Shown here: one piece after another, positions 34,074 through 44,115 of the stretch
Numbering within the stretch: the stretch's first letter is position 1
How the letters are laid out: each line of letters starts with the position of its first letter
NCBI RefSeq assembly: GCF_003667315.2
Contig: NZ_RCTZ02000013.1
Span: forward strand, 1 to 64,000
DNA length: 64,000 nt
Direction of reading: 5' to 3'
From: Tropicibacter alexandrii
GTDB taxonomy: Bacteria > Pseudomonadota > Alphaproteobacteria > Rhodobacterales > Rhodobacteraceae
Program-made: the position numbers and the translations under genes
Notes under the pieces: generated by a model
Databases searched by the model: none
What the model was told of the DNA's origin: nothing
What the model saw: only the letters and a program-made list of their open reading frames with translations

Positions 34074-35383
34074 CTTCGGACTATCGCAAGAACAGCCTGA
34101 CCCTGCTGGATGCCATCGCCATGGGTACCGGCGTGATGATCGGCGCCGGGATCCTCGCGCTGACCGGTCAGATCGCAGCTTTGGCGGGGCCGCTCTTCCC
34201 CTTCGCCTTCATCGCCGGTGCCGTTGTCACCGCCTTCAGCGCCTACACCTATGTCAAGATGTCGAACGCCTACCCCTCTGCGGGCGGCATAGGGATGATC
34301 TTGCAAAAAGCCTATGGCCCAACGACTGTCGCCGCCGGGGCCGCCCTGCTGATGGCGCTGTCGATGGTCATCAACGAAAGCCTCGTGGCGCGGACCTTTG
34401 CCACCTACCTGCTGCGCGGGCTCGACATGCCGCGCGACACATGGCTTGTGCCCGCCATCGGCGTGAGCGTCATCGTGTTTGCGTGGCTGGTCAATGTCGC
34501 GGGCAACCGGTCCGTCGGCTGGCTGTCGGTGCTGATGGCAGCGCTGAAGGTCGGGGGCATCACCGTTTTCGGCATAGCAGCGCTTTGGGCGGGCGGGATC
34601 AGCTTCGAGGCGACCGGGGGACAGCAAGACACCGGGATCACCGGATTTGTCGCCTCGATGGCTCTGGCGATCCTTGCCTTCAAGGGGTTCACGACCATCA
34701 CGAACAGCGGGGCCGAAATCACGAACCCGCACCGCAACGTTGGCCGTGCCATCATCGTTTCCATCGCCATCTGTACGCTGGTCTACCTGTTGGTCGCCTT
34801 TGCCGTCGGCAGCAGTCTGCCGCTGGACCGGATCGTTGCTGCACGGGACTATGCGCTGGCCGAGGCCGCGGAACCGGCCCTGGGGCGGACCGGGTTCTAC
34901 CTGACCGTCGGCCTGGCGCTCGTGGCGACGGCCTCCGGCCTGATCGCCAGCGTCTTTGCCGTGTCCCGCATGCTGGCCATGCTGACCGAGATGCGGATGA
35001 TCCCGCACAGCCATTTCGGCATGCCCGGCGTCATCCGCGACCACACCTTAGTCTACACGGTTGTGATTGCCACGCTGCTGACCATCTTCTTCGATCTCGG
35101 ACGCATCGCGTCGCTGGGGGCGTTCTTCTATCTGGTGATGGACATGCTGATCCATTGGGGAGTGTTCCGCAATCTGCGGACCGAGGTGGGCGCGCGCGGC
35201 TGGGTCTTGCTGACCGCAATCGGATTGGACGCCGTCGTGTTGGCTGCCTTTGCCGGGATGAAGGTGCAGGCCGACCCTTGGATCGTGGTGATCGCAGGTG
35301 TCGGAATGATCATCGTTTTTGGCTTCGAGCACATCTTCTTGCGTCGGCACCCGCCCAAAATGCATCACCATCACGGCGCTTGA
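34070..35383 (+). CDS. APC-family permease, module copy A
   Basis: A 437-aa transporter with about twelve membrane helices. N-terminal [18 protein letters not shown] is the typical APC substrate-binding unwound helix. Substrate unknown; amino acids or polyamines are usual for the family. Its TGA stop (35381-35383) lies within the TTGACC -35 box of the next promoter. Closely similar to the copy at 50168-51520. Confidence 0.87.
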   Translation: MTSDYRKNSLTLLDAIAMGTGVMIGAGILALTGQIAALAGPLFPFAFIAGAVVTAFSAYTYVKMSNAYPSAGGIGMILQKAYGPTTVAAGAALLMALSMVINESLVARTFATYLLRGLDMPRDTWLVPAIGVSVIVFAWLVNVAGNRSVGWLSVLMAALKVGGITVFGIAALWAGGISFEATGGQQDTGITGFVASMALAILAFKGFTTITNSGAEITNPHRNVGRAIIVSIAICTLVYLLVAFAVGSSLPLDRIVAARDYALAEAAEPALGRTGFYLTVGLALVATASGLIASVFAVSRMLAMLTEMRMIPHSHFGMPGVIRDHTLVYTVVIATLLTIFFDLGRIASLGAFFYLVMDMLIHWGVFRNLRTEVGARGWVLLTAIGLDAVVLAAFAGMKVQADPWIVVIAGVGMIIVFGFEHIFLRRHPPKMHHHHGA

Positions 35384-35410
35384 CCTTCCCCTTGCTGGAG
35401 GGCCCATGAC
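35380..35410 (+). promoter_or_regulatory. CueR-type promoter before ATPase A
   Basis: TTGACC (35380-35385), 19-bp spacer with TTCC...GGA half-sites, then CATGAC (35405-35410). The -35 box contains the stop codon of the permease gene. The -10 match is modest. It would give the ATPase its own copper-induced transcript, 23 bp before ATG 35434. Confidence 0.65.
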
Positions 35411-35433
35411 TGATACGGGAAAGGACTTCGATC

Positions 35434-37776
35434 ATGCCCGACCATGCCCACCACTCCCATTCGCAGCATGCCCCGATCCCGGCTGGCGCCCCTACGGCCA
35501 CGGACCCGGTCTGTGGTATGACCATCGAAGTCAAGGACGACACCCGAACGCAGACCTTTGGAGGAGAGACCCATCATTTCTGCTCGGCCTCCTGCGAGGA
35601 CAGGTTCAAGGCTGACCCGTGGTTCTATGCGTCCGGCAATGCCGACAAGACAGGCCAACAGGCCCAACCCGGCACGCAATGGACCTGCCCCATGCACCCC
35701 GAGATCGTCCGCGACGAACCGGGGGCCTGCCCGATCTGCGGCATGGCGCTGGAACCGATGCTACCCAGCGACGAACCGTCCGAAGAACTGACCGACTTCA
35801 CCCGCCGGATGTGGATCAGCGCCGCGGCGGCGGTGCCTTTGGTCATCCTGACGATGGGAGAGCTTGTCGGCCTGCCCGTCCGCGACTGGCTGGGTCACCG
35901 TATCGCGACCTACATCGAATTCCTGTTGGCCACGCCCATCGTCCTGTGGGCCGCGCTGCCGTTCTTCAGACGCGGGCTGGACTCGTTCCGCAACCTGTCA
36001 CCCAACATGTGGACGCTGATCTCGCTTGGGGTCGGGTCGGCATATGTCTATTCGATCTTTGCCACCTTCCTGCCAAGTGTCTTCCCCGAGGACTACCGGA
36101 TGGGCGAAGGCGTCGGCACCTATTTCGAGGCCTCGGTCGTCATCGTCGCCCTGATTTTCGTCGGGCAGGTGCTGGAACTCCGCGCGCGCGAACGCACCGG
36201 CGATGCGATCCGCGCCCTGCTGGACCTTGCTCCAAAGACCGCTCGCCGCATCCTGCCCGATGGCGAGGAATACGATGCGCCGCTGGAAAACGTGGTCGCG
36301 GGCGACATGCTGCGCGTCCGCCCCGGCGACAGCATTCCGGTGGATGCCGAAGTGGTCGAGGGTCGGTCCTCGGTTGATGAAAGCATGATCACCGGCGAAC
36401 CCGTGCCCATCGAAAAGACCGCAGGCGACCGCGTCACCGGCGGCACGATCAACAAGAATGGCACGCTGGCGATCCGCGCCACGCAAGTCGGTGCCGACAC
36501 GGTGCTTTCCCAGATCGTCGACATGGTCGCGGGCGCCCGCCGGTCGCGGGCGCCAATCCAAGGTCTGGCAGACCGGGTTTCGGCGATCTTCGTACCCACC
36601 GTGGTCGGTATTGCAACGCTGGCCTTCTTCGCGTGGCTTTTGATCGGTCCTGACCCGGCGCTGGCGTTTGCCATCACCGCCGCCGTTTCCGTACTGATCA
36701 TCGCCTGCCCCTGTGCGCTGGGGCTGGCTACGCCGATCTCGATCACCACCGCCGCCGGGCGTGGCGCGCAGGCGGGCGTGCTGATCAAGGACGCCGAGGC
36801 ACTGGAGCGCATGGCCCGCGTCGATACCGTCATCGTCGACAAGACCGGCACGCTGACCATGGGCAAGCCCACCCTGACCGACGTGGTCGGCCTGTCGGGC
36901 GCGAACGAGGCTGACGTGCTGGCCTATGCCGCCGCCCTGGAACGCGGCTCCGAACACCCTCTGGCCGAAGCCATCGTTCAGGGTGCACGGGACAGGGGCG
37001 CCCCACGCCACGACGCAAGTGAATTCGATGCGGTAACGGGCAAAGGCGTCACCGGACGGGTTGAAGGCCGCGATGTGGCTCTTGGCAACCCGGCGTTGAT
37101 GGCGGCTCTGGGGGTCGACACGTCTGCTGGGGACGCGCCCGCCGATGCGATGCGCGCGGACGGTAAGACGGCCATGTATGTTGCCCTTGACGGAACGCTG
37201 GCCGGTCTGGTCGCCGTTGCCGACCCGATCAAGGACACGACCGCCGCAGCGATCCGCGACCTGCACGCGCTTGGCCTTAGGGTCATCATGGCGACCGGCG
37301 ACAACCAGCGCACCGCCGAAGCGGTCGCGCGCCAACTCGATATCGACGAGGTCCGCGCGGGCGTTCTGCCCGAGGACAAGAAATCCCTTGTCGAGGAGTT
37401 GCGTGCGCAAGGCGCCTATATCGCGATGGCCGGCGACGGGGTGAATGACGCCCCTGCCCTTGCCGCCGCCGATGTCGGGATTGCCATGGGCACCGGAGCC
37501 GACGTGGCTGTCGAAAGCGCAGGGATCACCCTTCTGGGCGGCGACCTGACCGGCATTGTACGCGCCCGCAAACTGGCCACCGCAACGCTTCGCAACATCA
37601 AGGAAAACCTGTTCTTTGCCTTCGCCTACAACGCTGCAGGCGTACCCATCGCCGCTGGCATCCTGTACCCGTTCATCGGGCTTCTATTGTCGCCGATGAT
37701 CGCTGCCGCTGCGATGAGCCTGTCTTCCGTATCGGTCATCGGCAACGCACTTCGGTTGCGACGCGCCGAATTGTAG
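35434..37776 (+). CDS. YHS/HMBD-type copper P1B ATPase, module copy A
   Basis: A 780-aa ATPase without HMA domains. It has a His-rich start (HAHHSHSQH), a YHS domain ([10 protein letters not shown] with FCSASC, residues 25-70), a heavy-metal-binding segment with YTCPMHPE-like [10 protein letters not shown] and [10 protein letters not shown] (residues 88-112), then the ATPase core: [11 protein letters not shown] near 424, DKTGTLT near 468, [16 protein letters not shown] near 668. CPC suggests Cu(I)/Ag(I) transport, as in SilP/CopA-type enzymes. Followed by the IS30 element 1-17 bp after the stop. Confidence 0.92.
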   Translation: MPDHAHHSHSQHAPIPAGAPTATDPVCGMTIEVKDDTRTQTFGGETHHFCSASCEDRFKADPWFYASGNADKTGQQAQPGTQWTCPMHPEIVRDEPGACPICGMALEPMLPSDEPSEELTDFTRRMWISAAAAVPLVILTMGELVGLPVRDWLGHRIATYIEFLLATPIVLWAALPFFRRGLDSFRNLSPNMWTLISLGVGSAYVYSIFATFLPSVFPEDYRMGEGVGTYFEASVVIVALIFVGQVLELRARERTGDAIRALLDLAPKTARRILPDGEEYDAPLENVVAGDMLRVRPGDSIPVDAEVVEGRSSVDESMITGEPVPIEKTAGDRVTGGTINKNGTLAIRATQVGADTVLSQIVDMVAGARRSRAPIQGLADRVSAIFVPTVVGIATLAFFAWLLIGPDPALAFAITAAVSVLIIACPCALGLATPISITTAAGRGAQAGVLIKDAEALERMARVDTVIVDKTGTLTMGKPTLTDVVGLSGANEADVLAYAAALERGSEHPLAEAIVQGARDRGAPRHDASEFDAVTGKGVTGRVEGRDVALGNPALMAALGVDTSAGDAPADAMRADGKTAMYVALDGTLAGLVAVADPIKDTTAAAIRDLHALGLRVIMATGDNQRTAEAVARQLDIDEVRAGVLPEDKKSLVEELRAQGAYIAMAGDGVNDAPALAAADVGIAMGTGADVAVESAGITLLGGDLTGIVRARKLATATLRNIKENLFFAFAYNAAGVPIAAGILYPFIGLLLSPMIAAAAMSLSSVSVIGNALRLRRAEL

Positions 37777-37779
37777 TTT

Positions 37780-38885
37780 GTGAACTCACGCCGAAGTGCA
37801 AAGCCTGACACCTGAGCCTATTCCAGCCGGTTACTGATCTCCAGCAGGCGGCTTTCGAAGACCACGGCGGGTGTTCTGTAGCCGAGGCATTTCCTTGGCG
37901 TGGAGTTGAGCTTCCGGCAGATGGTGCGCAGCCGCTTCGGGGTCAGCGTGGTCGGATCGGTTGTGCGGGGCAGGTCCCGGCGCAATCGGTTGTTGGTGTT
38001 CTCGACGGTGCCCTTCTGCCAAGGTGCCTGCGGGTCACAGAACCAGCTGTCGGTGCCCATGCCGTCCTTCAGCTGCGGCCTGGCCGAGAACTCAGTGCCG
38101 CGGTCGAAGGTGATCGAACGTCGGGCATCGGCAGGCAGTTTCGACAGGCCGCCGATCAGCGCCTCCACGATCGGTTTTGACTGGCGATCTTCGTTGCGGA
38201 GCACCACGGTCAACCGGCTGACGCGCTCGACCAGCGAGGTGACGTTGACCTTGCCGTGCTCCTTGCGGAACATCATCAGATCACACTCCCAGTGTCCGAA
38301 TTCCTGACGTTCAGCCACCTCGTCGGGGCGATTGCGAAGGCTCTGGGCCTCGAAGATATGCCCATGCTGGTGGCGCCTCTGGCCACGTGGTCGGCGGCGC
38401 CTGCGATGCTCGGATAGATGGCGGTGGAATTGCACGGCCCGACCTTCCTTGGAATAGGCGAAGCGGTAGATGGTTTCATGGCTGACGCGGATCGGATGCC
38501 GTTCCAGCCGCATCCGGCCAGCGATCTGTTCCGGCGACCATCCTGATTTCAGGGCGTCCTCCACGGCGGCCTTGATCTCGGGATGGCGGATCAGCTTTCG
38601 ATGGATCGCACGACGCTCCTCGTAGATCTTCTGCGCGAGGAGGGCGTGGTAGCCGTTCAGCTCGGGCATCTCCTTGTCTTCAAAGACATTCCTGCGCAGC
38701 TCGCGATAGATCGTCGACGGCGCGCGGCCCAGATGATCCGCGATTTCCGGAACCGGCATCTTCGCTTAACTCCACTTCGCAATCTTCCGGCGTTCCTCGA
38801 AAGTCAGGTGAGGGTAGCAGCGGCCCATTTACATTCTCCATGCAAGATTCTGGTTTCATACAGAATTTGCACTTCATTTGTGAAT
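37780..38885 (-). mobile_element. IS30-family insertion sequence (probably inactive)
   Basis: An IS30-type transposase flanked by inverted copies of a shared end word: GAAGTGCAAA at 37793-37802 and TTTGCACTTC at 38866-38875. Exact ends and target duplication could not be fixed. It sits at the junction between copper module A and the conjugation genes. The transposase has an internal stop. Confidence 0.7.
37818..38828 (-). pseudogene. IS30-family transposase with in-frame stop
   Basis: The full frame of 336 codons starts at ATG 38828 (GRCYPHLTFEERRKIAKWS), meets a TAA at 38768-38766 after 20 codons, and continues in frame from 38765 with the HTH (MPVPEIADHLGRAPSTIYRE), an Arg-rich hinge and the DDE domain (HWECDLM, ITFDRGTEF, NTNNRLRRDLP). 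The downstream ATG 38759 could give a 313-aa protein lacking the first helix. Without the stop the gene would be normal in length. Confidence 0.85.
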
Positions 38886-38990
38886 CCACCGTTGAAGGCT
38901 CAAATCTCCGATAATGGGCGATTATGCGAAGAGCTTCTTCTGCTGACGGACAGAGCTACTCGCTCCAGATGATCGACAGCTTAGGCGGTC
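38829..38990. other. IS30 right end and intergenic sequence
   Basis: Holds the right inverted-repeat word of IS30 and then about 100 bp of AT-richer sequence before the small minus-strand gene. No gene seen. Confidence 0.4.
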
Positions 38991-39161
38991 CTAAACTGGA
39001 CCACCCATCGGCTCATAAAGCACGCCCTGAACCTCGCCATCGAGCCACCAGGGCTGAAGTTCTCCGTTGTCCCATTCATAGAGATGGCCGACCAGTTTGC
39101 CCGACGTTTTGGAGACGATTCTCATGATGGCTTTTCCGGTCAAACGCGGGGCTTGGGACAT
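38991..39161 (-). CDS. Small hypothetical protein (56 aa)
   Basis: A 56-aa frame starting MSQAPRLTGKAIMRIVSK and ending LYEPMGGPV, Trp- and Gly-rich in the middle (GHLYEWDNGELQPWWLDGE), which looks like one beta-sheet domain. GGAAGGAG lies 6 nt before ATG 39161, strong support for translation. Function unknown; lies near the conjugation genes. Confidence 0.6.
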   Translation of the reverse strand: MSQAPRLTGKAIMRIVSKTSGKLVGHLYEWDNGELQPWWLDGEVQGVLYEPMGGPV

Positions 39162-39327
39162 GGTGAACTCCTTCCAACTCGTCATGCAAAGCGATTGATT
39201 TGCATCGCTGTTACATTCTTGGCCGCCTCTTATTGGCGTCATGCTGCACTCGCAACATGCAATCCAAAGTTGACAAGGGGCTGCGCGGATTCTTGCGTTT
39301 GTGATCGATAACCTTGCTTGCGAGGCG

Positions 39328-39978
39328 CTAGCCATCGTCGGACGTTTTGTTGGCGGCATCCGGTGCGTGTGGGTCTTCGCTTTGCGCTCTAGCTCCGGTC
39401 AACTCAGCCAGAATCTTGTCGATCTCCTGCCAGACCAGCGGCTCGAGCTGGCCGCGGATCAGCGACCACTTGCTGCAGACGTCGAGCGGGTCCTCGATGG
39501 CCATGATCGCGGTCAGGGCCTCCGCATCCACGGCCACCGTCGTGCGCATCCGCCAGGACGCCGGTTTCGCCGTTCGGTCGCTTCTCGGCGGAACGAACTC
39601 CGGCTTCAGCTGCCAGTGCCTTGTCGCGCGCCTCAGCGCGGCCCGGACGACATGGGCCGGATTGACGCCACTGGCGTTCAGGGCGGCGGCCTGGCGCTCC
39701 AGGGCTGTCACCCGCACATCCACCTTCCGGGTCCGCGCGGATTGAGGCTGCGCAACACCTGGCGAACGTTCAACGACATCAGGGACGGCTTCGGCATGGG
39801 GCGCCGGTGGCCGTTCGGGCGTCATCAGCTCTGACCCCTCGCTTGCCCGCGTGATCCCAACCCCTTCAGGGTCAGGCCTCGTAAACTCCTGGCGTTGCGG
39901 TTCGACAGGCGCTGAGACCTTCAGACCTGCGGCATAGCCTGGGTCCGGGCGCGTGATCGTGGGGATCTTCTTGCGCAT
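39328..39978 (-). CDS. VirC2-like ribbon-helix-helix protein
   Basis: A 216-aa protein with a disordered Pro-rich N-terminus and a C-terminal domain (VDVRVTALERQAAALNASGV, then NPAHVVRAALRRATRHW) like the double ribbon-helix-helix of VirC2. It follows the VirC1-like gene by 4 nt. VirC1 and VirC2 help bring the relaxase to the transfer origin. The match is structural in style and only moderately certain. Confidence 0.65.
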   Translation of the reverse strand: MRKKIPTITRPDPGYAAGLKVSAPVEPQRQEFTRPDPEGVGITRASEGSELMTPERPPAPHAEAVPDVVERSPGVAQPQSARTRKVDVRVTALERQAAALNASGVNPAHVVRAALRRATRHWQLKPEFVPPRSDRTAKPASWRMRTTVAVDAEALTAIMAIEDPLDVCSKWSLIRGQLEPLVWQEIDKILAELTGARAQSEDPHAPDAANKTSDDG

Positions 39979-39982
39979 CGCG

Positions 39983-40702
39983 TCAGGCCGCGAGGACGTT
40001 GTTGAGGATGTCGGTCGCTTCCTCCAGCGCCTCGACCATGTGGCGGACATGGGGACGCATCAGCGGGTTCGGATCGGTCTGCTTCTGCAGCGCGATGGCG
40101 TGCAAGAGCCCCTTCTCGTCCATCTCCTTGTAGGCGTTCCGGCGCAGCATCACGGTCTCGATGAGCGGGAACATCCCGATGGCACTCTCGATCAGCGCCG
40201 CATCCGCCTTGGTGGTCTTCGGGTCGACCATGTTCAGGACAACATGATGCCGGGGCAGCGAGGAAGCGTCATCGACGCGCACGGCGAGCTGCCGGAACCA
40301 ATCCACTGTCTGGCCGCCGACGTCGAAATCCGAGGTCGAGAGCATGACCGGGGTGACGATGTGATCGGCGAGCACCGCGATCTCGTCGGACCATTCGGCC
40401 CCCACCCCAGCGGTGTCGATGAAAATGAAATCCGCTGAGCCGTCCGCGTAGACCCGCTCGATCATCCGATCGACGTCAGCCACGCTTTCCGCCACCGATG
40501 AGTTCAGGCGCGGTGAGCCATACCCTGCCCCTTCGGCGCGCGCGTGCCAGGACGACAGCACGCCAGTGCTGTCGGTATCGATGAGCATCACCCGGCGGCC
40601 GGCTGCGACGGCGGCGCTGATCAGCGCGCGGGAGAGCGTGGTCTTGCCACTCCCCCCCTTCCGGGCCATCGCAGCGATCACCACAAGGTTGTCGTTGGGC
40701 AT
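39983..40702 (-). CDS. ParA/VirC1-like ATPase
   Basis: A 239-aa ParA-family ATPase with deviant Walker A ARKGGSGKTTLSRAL, VMLIDTDSTGV and FIFIDTAGVG. ATG 40702 begins MPNDNLVVIAAM; the frame is open further but without a start of good quality. Position between oriT and a VirC2-like gene favours a VirC1 role in conjugation, though plasmid partition is possible. Confidence 0.83.
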   Translation of the reverse strand: MPNDNLVVIAAMARKGGSGKTTLSRALISAAVAAGRRVMLIDTDSTGVLSSWHARAEGAGYGSPRLNSSVAESVADVDRMIERVYADGSADFIFIDTAGVGAEWSDEIAVLADHIVTPVMLSTSDFDVGGQTVDWFRQLAVRVDDASSLPRHHVVLNMVDPKTTKADAALIESAIGMFPLIETVMLRRNAYKEMDEKGLLHAIALQKQTDPNPLMRPHVRHMVEALEEATDILNNVLAA

Positions 40703-41072
40703 CTGGGCATCTCCGGCAAAAATGGTGAAACGTCGCAAAACGATTGCCGCGTCGGTATCCCGACCAATTGTGGACGTCAAGCATTGTGCGGACCGCGCGA
40801 GACATAGGGCAGTCGGCGTGGCGCACTCTCCGGGGTGCGGATCGCACGCAGCACCCGACACGGGACGCGGTCCGTGCCGCAGGGTGCGTAGCTAAGTCAG
40901 CGTGTGACGCGGCGCACTGGACGTGAGTCGGGTGCCGGACAACAGACAGCATCCCGCAGAGAACGGCAGGCAGAAGACGGGAAACGGGCCGCGGAACGCG
41001 GAAGACGGGGCGCGAAGCGCATCTCGCGGGCTGCAGAATGCAGCGCGCGGGATGCACTCCGCAGAAGGCGTC
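40703..41072. other. Long non-coding region upstream of oriT
   Basis: About 370 bp with no supported gene. It has several GC-rich short inverted repeats (for example GGGTGC and GCACCC around 40833-40856, CCGCGG near 40990) and purine-rich repeats of GGAA/GACGGG words. Likely holds the promoter of the VirC1-like gene and protein-binding sites of the transfer origin. Confidence 0.45.
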
Positions 41073-41166
41073 AAATCGCCCCTGCAGGGCGATTTTCTAC
41101 ATTGAGTACAAGCCCTTATGGCCAACTCCACTTGCGCTGGGAGTCGGCGGGCTTGTACGAAGTTGG
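41073..41166. other. Candidate origin of transfer (oriT)
   Basis: Nested inverted repeats directly upstream of the MobC-like and relaxase genes: a 9-bp stem AAATCGCCC / GGGCGATTT with 5-nt loop (41073-41095), a 10-bp perfect repeat GTACAAGCCC / GGGCTTGTAC (41106-41115 and 41149-41158), and inside or next to it ACTCC / GGAGT (41125-41129, 41140-41144) and CCAACT / AGTTGG (41122-41127, 41161-41166). This density and position are typical of oriT. The nick site cannot be set from sequence. Confidence 0.65.
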
Positions 41167-41192
41167 CAAGAAATAGGAACGTTAACTTCAAA

Positions 41193-41780
41193 ATGCCCCG
41201 CCGTCGCAGACTGTCAGAGATCGAACGATCGACCATCGCCCAGGAGCGCCGGAACGGCGTCTCCGCGGCGTCATTGGCCGCGCGCTATGATGTCAGCCTG
41301 AAGACGATCTACAACGTGGTGAACCACCGGGATGAGCGTCAGACAGCGAACGGCAGCCGATCGCGGGTTGTGGGGATCCGGGTCTCGGACGACGACCTGC
41401 GCCGGTTCGACGCGGCGCTGTCGCGGCGCGGGATTGCGCACCGCTCGGATGCCATGCGCCGCCTGATGCTGGCGGCCGAAGGTGTCTTCCTGCCCGACGA
41501 CGAGATGTGTGACGAGTTGCGCAATCTCGGCGCCGCGCTCAACCGGGTCGGCAACAATGTGAACCAGATCGCGCGACGTCTGAACGAGGCCAAGCTGCGG
41601 GGCGAGAGACTGTCCTACCCGGCCTCAAGCCACCGTGACGTCCGCGCCCTTGCGGGTCTGGTCTTCGATCTGGCCGACCAGGTTCAGGAGATGTCGCGTG
41701 CGCGGCGCAGCGTGCTGGACCTTGAGATCAGCTCTACCCTGGCGGACCTCGCCGAGAGGGATGAAAATGGAGCGGAGTGA
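41193..41780 (+). CDS. MobC-like relaxosome accessory protein
   Basis: A 195-aa protein. N-terminal HTH (ERSTIAQERRNGVSAASLAARYDV) followed by a ribbon-helix-helix-like part (GIRVSDDDLRRFDAAL) and the MobC signature LRNLGAALNRVGNNVNQIARRLNEA. It should bind oriT and load the relaxase, like MobC/VirD1. ATG 41193 is chosen; an earlier start lies in the oriT repeats. Overlaps the relaxase gene by about 20 nt. Confidence 0.85.
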   Translation: MPRRRRLSEIERSTIAQERRNGVSAASLAARYDVSLKTIYNVVNHRDERQTANGSRSRVVGIRVSDDDLRRFDAALSRRGIAHRSDAMRRLMLAAEGVFLPDDEMCDELRNLGAALNRVGNNVNQIARRLNEAKLRGERLSYPASSHRDVRALAGLVFDLADQVQEMSRARRSVLDLEISSTLADLAERDENGAE

Positions 41781-44115
41781 CCGGGTCCGTGGCATCGACC
41801 CGGCGCTATTTGACCGCGGCTGGAGCCGAGTTTCGGGATCCTGGCAGGGGCTTTCCAAGGGCGCGCAGATGGTTCGGGCCGCGCGCGGCTATTCGCCAGC
41901 GATCTTCAAGGCTATCTCGAAAGGGGGCTGCCACACCGGGGCGCAGCTACGGGCTCAGCTCACATATCTCACGACGAAGTCGACCCATATCCTCGACAGT
42001 CGCGGCACCCATGACGGGAAGAAGCAGCTCTCGGAAGCCGAGATCAACCGAGTGGCGCGGCGGTTCGAGAACCAGTGGAACGAGCGCTACAGCCCCAAGC
42101 TTGGCCATACGTCGCATCTCCTGATGGCATTCCCGGTTGGGACCAGGGGTGAAGAGGTGCGCGATATCACCCAGGCGGTCTGCGAGAAGTTCTTTCAAGG
42201 TGAGGGGTCGCAATTCGACTATATTGCTGCAATACACCAAGATCGCGCGCATCCACATGCGCATATCGTTCTGAACCGCCGCAGCAAGGATGGCGAAATG
42301 TTCTTTCTCGGGAAGGATCATCACTTCAACTACGACGCCTTTCGCGAGGCGATGGTCGAGGCGGCCCAAGTTCATGGGATCCGCCTTGAGGCGACGCGCC
42401 GTCTGGATCGCGGCGTCACGACCTACCGCGCCGAGATCGATGAAATCTACAAGGCCCGCGACGAGGGCCGTCCCCCTGTCGAGCGCCAGAGAACCGGCGC
42501 TGACCTGGCGGCCGCTTTGGAAACTGTCCGACAGAATGCCCTGATCTATCGCGGGCTCGCGGCGGAGGCGTCACGCTCGAATTTCGAAGACGTGGCCGAA
42601 GCGCTCGAGAGGGCCAGCACCATCCTTGCCAGTGGCGGTCAGATTCAATCTGACGGAGCCATCTACATGTCCCAAGACGAAGCAGCGTTCGACACGCTGA
42701 TCACCGAGTTTTCTCAGAACATTCGCCAGATCGAGGCGGCGATCGACAGGGCGCCGGCGGCCGAGAGGCCGGTGATCGAGCGCAAGCTGACCGACGTTCT
42801 GGCCTCGGTCGCGCATTTGAACCCGCTCGGGGATCGCTCCGCCGCCCTGCTCGATGCCCCATCCCGGGACGGCATCTATGCAAGGCCGAACTTAAGTGAA
42901 GAACATCTCGCGCGTCTTGACGATGGAGAGGTGGCACCAAAGCTGGCCGAGGCGTTGCAAGGCATGGGCATCGATGCCGAGGCTGTGGCCGCGCGCCTGC
43001 GGGAGGGGGCAGCCAATGCCGCATTGGAGCGCCAGTGGCTGGCACAGGATCTGCAGGGGATTGCCAAAGCAAGCGACCTCGATCTGGAGAAATCTGCGGA
43101 CCGGGAAGAAGCGCTCGACCGACTGGAAGCCGTGCATGTTCGGTTGGGCGATGTCCTGACCGACGTACGCGTCCTGCGTGCGCCAACCGAGATCGACGAG
43201 GTGGACAACGCTGAGCCAGCGCTCGGCGAGCGGTTGGCGGCACCCGGGGGTGATCTCGAGAAGGACGGGCCCGACATTTTTGCCCCATCGGAGCGGCAGG
43301 CGTTCAGGGCGCTGGTGGCGCAGTTCCGTCGGACGGATTTCGATCATCCGTTCTCCGACGACCCGTCTGTAAGGCGGGCCGGCGCCGTGGAGGTTGAAGA
43401 GGCCCGCGTCGCGTTCGACGCCTATGCGCATAGATCTCCGCAACATGCCGAATTGGCCTCGATGGCTTGGGAACAGATGACTGACAGTCGAATGCCGCCG
43501 CAATATGCGGTATCGGAGCAGGACCGCACGCTTCATGCTGGCGACATGGACCTCGCCTTGCGGGATCCTTCGGATCATCTCGGTCCGATCACCGAAGAGC
43601 TCCGCACCCTCGCCCGCTATCGCACGGAGATGCCGGATGACGAGTTCGGGCAGGCCGTCCAAGACGAAATCAATCACCTTCGTTCGCTCGGCGCGTCGCG
43701 TGCCTATATCAGCGAACGCAGTTTCGAGATCGAGGACCAGGCGCGACAGGACTACGCCGAGCGCCGGTATCTGGAGGAGACAGCGCCAACCGTCATGGCC
43801 TTTGTGCGAAACGCCGACGTCGAGGGCCCGCTCTCCGAGTCAGAGCAGCAGGACATCGTCCGGCAGATAAACGAGCGACTAAGCCCCGACGCAATCGACG
43901 CGCTGCGGGCGGGAAATGCGGACGTCCTGGACAAGTTCACCGAGGATCCGCTGCGCCAGCTGGAACTCGCCAAGACCTATCTTCAAAGCAGCGAGGTCAC
44001 CGCGCATGGCCCGGCCATGGAGCGCGTTCTCGATGCTCTGGCCGAAGAGCAGATCGAGGCGCAGCGCGCGCGCCACGCCGCGGCACATGGTGAGAAGGGG
44101 ATCACCCATGGATAA
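41761..44115 (+). CDS. VirD2-type relaxase
   Basis: A 784-aa relaxase that should nick oriT and pilot the strand. N-terminal part: candidate active Tyr in LRAQLTYLTTKS, motif II SHLLMAFP and the metal-binding motif III IHQDRAHPHAHIVLNRR near residue 162. The long C-terminal part is acidic and helical with no recognised domain. Start is ATG 41761 or 41767. It overlaps the coupling protein gene by 8 nt. Confidence 0.9.
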   Translation: MKMERSDRVRGIDPALFDRGWSRVSGSWQGLSKGAQMVRAARGYSPAIFKAISKGGCHTGAQLRAQLTYLTTKSTHILDSRGTHDGKKQLSEAEINRVARRFENQWNERYSPKLGHTSHLLMAFPVGTRGEEVRDITQAVCEKFFQGEGSQFDYIAAIHQDRAHPHAHIVLNRRSKDGEMFFLGKDHHFNYDAFREAMVEAAQVHGIRLEATRRLDRGVTTYRAEIDEIYKARDEGRPPVERQRTGADLAAALETVRQNALIYRGLAAEASRSNFEDVAEALERASTILASGGQIQSDGAIYMSQDEAAFDTLITEFSQNIRQIEAAIDRAPAAERPVIERKLTDVLASVAHLNPLGDRSAALLDAPSRDGIYARPNLSEEHLARLDDGEVAPKLAEALQGMGIDAEAVAARLREGAANAALERQWLAQDLQGIAKASDLDLEKSADREEALDRLEAVHVRLGDVLTDVRVLRAPTEIDEVDNAEPALGERLAAPGGDLEKDGPDIFAPSERQAFRALVAQFRRTDFDHPFSDDPSVRRAGAVEVEEARVAFDAYAHRSPQHAELASMAWEQMTDSRMPPQYAVSEQDRTLHAGDMDLALRDPSDHLGPITEELRTLARYRTEMPDDEFGQAVQDEINHLRSLGASRAYISERSFEIEDQARQDYAERRYLEETAPTVMAFVRNADVEGPLSESEQQDIVRQINERLSPDAIDALRAGNADVLDKFTEDPLRQLELAKTYLQSSEVTAHGPAMERVLDALAEEQIEAQRARHAAAHGEKGITHG

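Noticed and set aside
35998-37410. Long minus-strand frame opposite ATPase A
   Set aside because: Antisense to a gene with complete P-type ATPase motifs; no start signal or family features.
40921-41070. Repeated GGAA/GACGGG words considered as a CRISPR or iteron array
   Set aside because: Repeats are short, irregular in length and spacing, and there is no cas or rep gene nearby.
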